Assembly: GCA_035534495.1 (NCBI GenBank) | Contig: DATLRW010000108.1 | Coordinates: forward strand, 1-9,170 | Reading direction: 5' to 3' | Length of the DNA: 9,170 bases | From: JAKASX01 sp035534495 | GTDB taxonomy: Bacteria > Acidobacteriota > Terriglobia > Acidiferrales > UBA7541 | In this document: positions 6,088 through 9,170 of the stretch, piece after piece | Position numbering within the stretch: position 1 is the first letter of the stretch | Layout of the letters: every line of letters starts with the position of its first letter | Program-made: the position numbers and the translations under genes | The notes under the pieces: generated by a model | Databases searched by the model: none | What the model saw: only the letters and a program-made list of their open reading frames with translations | What the model was told of the DNA's origin: nothing

Positions 6088-6297
6088 TCATTTATGGCCG
6101 CGCCTGACCGGGAGCAGGCCCGACTTGGCCGCCAGGGAAAGGGTCGTGAGGCCAAAAATGGCGAGCATCAGCAGGCAGACGAGAACGATGAAAATGCCGT
6201 CGATACCTGAGGCCACCAGCCCCGACGTGAAACTGAGGATCAACCCGACGATCGATAAGAGTGCAAGGAAACCCGCGATCAACATGGTTGCAAGCAT
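6088..6297 (-). CDS. Small two-helix membrane protein in the cox-assembly cluster
   Basis: The product has 69 residues and no family I can name. Two hydrophobic helices (about 4-26 and 33-57) are joined by a short Gly/Ser loop (SGLVASGIDG), and the C-terminus is basic (LLPVRRGHK). It should be an integral inner-membrane protein. AGGAG directly abuts the ATG at 6297 and lies 12 bases before a second ATG at 6285, so the true start may be 6285, giving 65 residues. It sits between ctaB and the DUF420 gene on the same strand, so an accessory role in oxidase assembly or stability is plausible, but only by position. Confidence 0.65.
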   Translation of the reverse strand: MLATMLIAGFLALLSIVGLILSFTSGLVASGIDGIFIVLVCLLMLAIFGLTTLSLAAKSGLLPVRRGHK

Positions 6298-6411
6298 CTC
6301 CTAAAAGAGAGTGTCTGAAACTGACGCACCGTGAATCGAAACCCGGCGCCGGCGGCATGAAGCGGGCTTGCCCAGGCACGGCCCACGGTTGGAGGCATGG
6401 ACATGGCCGCA

Positions 6412-7305
6412 TCAGCCAATCTTGTTGAGCATCATCAAGGCCAGCAGCAACGGCAAATAGATCGCCGTCGCGTGCATCAGCCATCTGGCATGACCGTTGG
6501 ATTTCGATCTGGCCGCCCAGACGCAGACCTGGACCAACAGCATTCCCAAAATCAGCGCTTCGAAAAAGTAGTGTATCCCGGCCAGGCCGGTGACGGCGGG
6601 AAGCAGGCTCACGGGCACGAGCACGGCAGCCGTCCAGATGATCTGGCCGAAGGTGGCCGTCCCAGTCGAATCGCCGACAGAGATCATGCGAATCCCCGCG
6701 CGCTCGTAATCCTTGCGATACATCCAGGCGATCGACAGGAAATGAGGAAATTGCCAGAAAAACAAGATGCCGAAGAGGACCCAGGCGTCCACGGAAAGCG
6801 AGCCGCGCGCGGCCGCCCAGCCGATCAGAGGGGGCAGCGCACCGGGGAAGGAACCGATGGTTGTCGCATGGTGTGTATGGCGCTTGAGCGGGGTGTAAAC
6901 GCCCAGATAGGTGACAGTGGTCAGCACGCCCAGCAGACAGGCCAGGGGATTCACGAGCAGAACCAGATAGGCGGCTCCGGCGATGTCGAGCGCCAGGCCG
7001 AAAACCAGCGCTTCGCGCGGCTGCAAGGACCCGATCGGCAACGGGCGATTCGCGGTGCGGCGCATGCGGCTATCGGGATTGCGCTCGATGTAGTGGTTGA
7101 GCGAGGCGGTGCCCATCGCCATCAGCGTGGTGCCGAAAACGGTGCCGGCAAAACGGATGTAATCGACGGGACCGCTCGACCCCATGTAGTAGCCGGCAAG
7201 CGTGGTGATGACGACCAGAAACGTGACGTCGGGCTTTGTGAGACCCCAATAGGCCACCGGGCGCGTGAGGGTGGCCGGGCGGGCATCGACGCGAGTCGTG
7301 CTCAT
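6412..7305 (-). CDS. ctaB: Protoheme IX farnesyltransferase (heme O synthase)
   Basis: This membrane enzyme adds a farnesyl group to heme B to make heme O, the precursor of the heme A used by aa3-type oxidases. The product has 297 residues, normal for CtaB/COX10. The first prenyl-diphosphate and metal-binding motif is clear at 70-90: N70, E74, R75, N76, D78, then MRRTANRPLP. The second conserved segment is YTPLKRHTHH (137-146) with GSFPGALPPLIGW (151-163). The stretch WQFPHFLSIAWMYRKDYERAG (184-204) is also typical of the family. About eight to nine transmembrane helices are evident. The ATG at 7305 is preceded by GGTGAGG at 5-base spacing; upstream starts in the same frame would add arginine-rich sequence out of register with ctaA. 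The start overlaps the ctaA stop as ATGA, implying translational coupling to the next enzyme of the pathway. Confidence 0.95.
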   Translation of the reverse strand: MSTTRVDARPATLTRPVAYWGLTKPDVTFLVVITTLAGYYMGSSGPVDYIRFAGTVFGTTLMAMGTASLNHYIERNPDSRMRRTANRPLPIGSLQPREALVFGLALDIAGAAYLVLLVNPLACLLGVLTTVTYLGVYTPLKRHTHHATTIGSFPGALPPLIGWAAARGSLSVDAWVLFGILFFWQFPHFLSIAWMYRKDYERAGIRMISVGDSTGTATFGQIIWTAAVLVPVSLLPAVTGLAGIHYFFEALILGMLLVQVCVWAARSKSNGHARWLMHATAIYLPLLLALMMLNKIG

Positions 7306-8267
7306 GAGGACCTCACCGAAGCCGCGTGCCGATGATCCGAGGCCGTCGCTGGGGCCAATTCCCATTCGCCCAAGGGCCCAAAGAGCCGGAAGGCGACCAG
7401 GGAGAGCCACAGGGCGGCGGCCAGCGTCAGCGCCCCGTTGACGACGTGGGCGACCGTGATCGCAACGGTAAGCAGTTCGGGCTGCGGCAGCTGGTTTTGA
7501 TACAGCACGGCCCAGTAGGCCGCCACGCCCAAACATAGCTGGATCACCAGCAGCGCGACAAGCAGCTTGGCCGCCTGCCGCACGGGCGCGACGTCCCGGT
7601 GCCGGCAGAAAGCAATCGTTGCGGTCCAGGCGATCATGGCGGTGACAACGCCCGCGCCGAAGACGTGGGGCAAAACGCCAAAGGCGTTATGGCGAAACGC
7701 GGCGCCCAGGACCAGTTGCACGAAGATAATGCCCACGGTCGCGCTCGCCACCGAGCGAAGCATGGGCCGGGCATTCTCTTCGAGCAGCGGGAGATCGCTC
7801 TGCCACCAGTTCCCCGTGAAGAGGGACAGGGCCACGAGCGTGCAAAAGAAAAGCTGGCCGGTTGCCGCATGAGCGGTCGAAATCGCCGAGGGCAAATCGA
7901 AAAGAACCGTGATTCCGCCCAGCACGGCCTGGACGACGACCAGAAGGAAAGCGCCCATCGCCAGCCAGCGCAGCCAGCGGCGCGGCTCGCGCCGCCACGC
8001 CCACGCCGCTACGATCATGGTGAGCAGGCCGACAAACCCGGCAATCATGCGATGACTGTATTCGAATCGAACGCCGCCGACCATGCGCGGCATGAGGCCG
8101 CTCGGAGCGAACGGCCATGTGGGGACGGAAAGACCGGCGTCGTTGCTGGTGACGAGAGCGCCCGCGATCAGCAGGAGAAACGTGCAGGCCGTCGTGAAAA
8201 CGATAAACTGGTGCAGCGCGCGCGGCGTGCGCCCGAGTCCGCTTCCCTGCTCCACTGTCCCTTTCAA
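7302..8267 (-). CDS. ctaA: Heme A synthase (COX15/CtaA)
   Basis: This inner-membrane heme enzyme oxidises the C8 methyl group of heme O to a formyl group, producing heme A for cytochrome c oxidase. The product has 321 residues with eight evident transmembrane helices in two four-helix halves, normal for CtaA/COX15. The four family histidines are present: H72 (EYSHRMIAGFVG), H133 (STAHAATGQ), H201 (GVLPHVFGAG) and H274 (VAHVVNGAL). Each lies in a helix and they ligate heme in pairs. The first-loop motif SNDAGLSVPTWP (41-52) matches the family's G-L-S-x-P-x-W-P signature. The longest start is the TTG at 8267, preceded by GGGGAAG. A GTG at 8255 with GAAAGG four bases ahead is an alternative. The end overlaps the ctaB start by 4 bp. 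Confidence 0.94.
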   Translation of the reverse strand: MKGTVEQGSGLGRTPRALHQFIVFTTACTFLLLIAGALVTSNDAGLSVPTWPFAPSGLMPRMVGGVRFEYSHRMIAGFVGLLTMIVAAWAWRREPRRWLRWLAMGAFLLVVVQAVLGGITVLFDLPSAISTAHAATGQLFFCTLVALSLFTGNWWQSDLPLLEENARPMLRSVASATVGIIFVQLVLGAAFRHNAFGVLPHVFGAGVVTAMIAWTATIAFCRHRDVAPVRQAAKLLVALLVIQLCLGVAAYWAVLYQNQLPQPELLTVAITVAHVVNGALTLAAALWLSLVAFRLFGPLGEWELAPATASDHRHAASVRSS

Positions 8268-8419
8268 ATGCTCTTCCCCATTATACGAACCAAGCCCCGG
8301 AGGGCGACGCTGCAGGGTCTGTCCGTGTACCCCCCACGCGCCGGGTCCCCGGGGCCTGTTGACTACCGTACAAGATATGCATATATGGCTGAATCAGACA
8401 TCATCCAGCGCCGCCGGCC
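8268..8419. other. Intergenic region between lipoprotein gene and ctaA
   Basis: These 152 bases separate two minus-strand genes, more than elsewhere in the cluster apart from small gaps, so ctaA may have its own promoter here. The contents are a perfect TATAAT on the minus strand near ctaA, a 10-bp palindrome ATATGCATAT at 8375-8384, and a GC-rich near-palindrome centred on CCCCGGGG at about 8347-8354. No standard terminator hairpin with a T-run is visible after the lipoprotein gene. Confidence 0.45.
8280..8285 (-). promoter_or_regulatory. Possible -10 box for ctaA
   Basis: The minus strand reads TATAAT, the exact sigma-70 -10 consensus, 12 bases before the TTG start of ctaA. No good -35 is found at 16-18 bp (GTCGCC at 17). 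If used, the transcript would start a few bases from the start codon or even downstream of TTG 8267, which would favour the GTG at 8255. The match could be chance. Confidence 0.3.
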
Positions 8420-9170
8420 TTACTGCGCTTTAAACGAGAAGGTCACCGTCTTTGTCTGGCTCGTGCCAACCGTTACCTGCTGATCCTGCGTCCCATACTT
8501 TTCCTGCCAGGCCGCGATCGTGTAGGTGCCGGGCGGTACGTTCTTGATCGTGAACGTGCCGTCGTCCCCCGTGGTGGCAAAGTAAGGATTGTCGAAAACG
8601 CAGATGTAGGACTGCATCCACGGATGGATATTGCAACGGACCGGAATCGCCATTTCCGCATGCGGGAAAGTCTTCACGATGGGAGCCGCGCCCGCCGGCT
8701 GGGCCTCGTTCCAGGCAGGATTGTCCTTGGGCATGACGTGAATGTTGTGGGTAAACGAATCGCTGTTGATCACGTTGAATGGCTGGTTTGTCATCAGCGT
8801 GACAACGTGCGGTTCGTACATGCACCCCTTCTGGTCAAGCGTGGCAGCCGTTGTGGGCGTGGTGTACTGATAGTTGCCCAGGCCCGACTTGATGTATACA
8901 ACGACGTTGGCCAGGGCGCCGTCTTTGCCGACAACGACCTGTTCGCCGTGGACCATAGCCCCCTTATTGTCGGTAACGCAGCCCGGGTCGGCGCCCATCC
9001 GGATGATGGGCATCTTCGGCGGAGTGCCTACGAACTTCACTGTACCGGTGATCTCCCCGGCGGTGGCCGGGTTTACGGTTGCGGCCGGAGCGGCCGGCGC
9101 TGCCGCAGGTTGCTCGGCCGGCTGACTGGCCTTTTTGGCGCAGCCGGCAACAACGAGAGCCAAAGCAACA
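8420..9170 (-). CDS. Blue-copper-like lipoprotein with C-terminal carboxypeptidase-regulatory-like fold (5' end outside window)
   Basis: The gene runs off the right edge; about 249 residues are visible. The first ones (VALALVVAGC) are the end of a lipoprotein signal, with the lipidated cysteine in VAGC. An Ala/Pro linker then leads to a two-part extracytoplasmic domain. Numbering from the TTG at 9163, the cupredoxin-like part (about 78-195) has THNIH (H139, H142) and RCNIHPWM (C177, H180, M183). The C-x2-H-x2-M spacing equals that of amicyanin, so a type 1 copper site is likely. C62 and C114 may pair. The last part (about 197-245), DDGTFTIKNVPPGTYTIAAW, is the beta-sandwich of carboxypeptidase regulatory-like domains. 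Upstream of ctaA, it is probably a periplasmic electron carrier or copper-delivery protein for the oxidase. That role is inferred from context. Confidence 0.85.
   Translation of the reverse strand, partial: VALALVVAGCAKKASQPAEQPAAAPAAPAATVNPATAGEITGTVKFVGTPPKMPIIRMGADPGCVTDNKGAMVHGEQVVVGKDGALANVVVYIKSGLGNYQYTTPTTAATLDQKGCMYEPHVVTLMTNQPFNVINSDSFTHNIHVMPKDNPAWNEAQPAGAAPIVKTFPHAEMAIPVRCNIHPWMQSYICVFDNPYFATTGDDGTFTIKNVPPGTYTIAAWQEKYGTQDQQVTVGTSQTKTVTFSFKAQ

Noticed and set aside
6057..6155. Longer start (TTG at 6155) for the DUF420 gene
   Set aside because: It overlaps the preceding gene and adds Arg/Pro/Ser-rich sequence. The GTG at 6056 has GATGAGG at the right distance and begins the family pattern.
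6397..7335. Open plus-strand frame of 312 codons
   Set aside because: Antisense to ctaB, with a Gln/Arg/Gly-rich product lacking any domain. ctaB is unmistakable on the minus strand.
7306..7536. Upstream extension of ctaB by 77 codons
   Set aside because: It would overlap the end of ctaA with arginine-rich sequence. The ATG at 7305 has a good ribosome binding site and starts the family-like N-terminus.
8375..8384. Palindrome ATATGCATAT as an operator
   Set aside because: A 10-bp AT-rich palindrome can arise by chance, and it is not placed at a convincing promoter.

Overview
The window looks like chromosomal DNA of moderately high GC from a soil-type Gram-negative aerobe. An acidobacterium is the best guess, from the style of the RHS protein and of the cox-assembly gene set, but no rRNA or marker gene is present to prove it. 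Almost every gene lies on the minus strand; one small gene at 4396-4707 is on the plus strand.

Right half (4727-9170): an aerobic respiration block, transcribed right to left. It starts with a blue-copper-like lipoprotein whose 5' end lies beyond the window. Next come heme A synthase (ctaA/COX15) and protoheme IX farnesyltransferase (ctaB/COX10), which overlap by 4 bp. They are followed by a two-helix membrane protein of unknown function, a DUF420 (CtaM-like) membrane protein, and a membrane-anchored HEAT-repeat protein carrying a lipoyl/HlyD-like barrel. CtaB converts heme B to heme O and CtaA converts heme O to heme A. DUF420 proteins are known heme-copper oxidase assembly factors. The structural cox genes are therefore probably just outside the right edge.

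Middle (3159-4707): an intact NAD-type isocitrate dehydrogenase gene on the minus strand, diverging from the small unrecognised plus-strand gene. The icd start has no Shine-Dalgarno sequence but has a good -10 box only a few bases upstream, and a 9-bp direct repeat with a 20-bp period lies over the promoter.

Left half (1-3118): an accessory-looking segment. It holds an RHS/YD-repeat gene that has lost its 5' end and begins within about 50 bp of the icd stop codon. Its C-terminal tip of about 170 residues resembles SleB-type cell-wall hydrolases. Two bases after its stop comes the reading frame of a small exported protein, a candidate immunity partner. Further left are a small two-helix membrane protein and about 470 bp without a convincing gene. 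That last stretch contains a 161-bp structure bounded by a 20/21-bp inverted repeat, which looks like a small non-autonomous mobile element or REP-type element.
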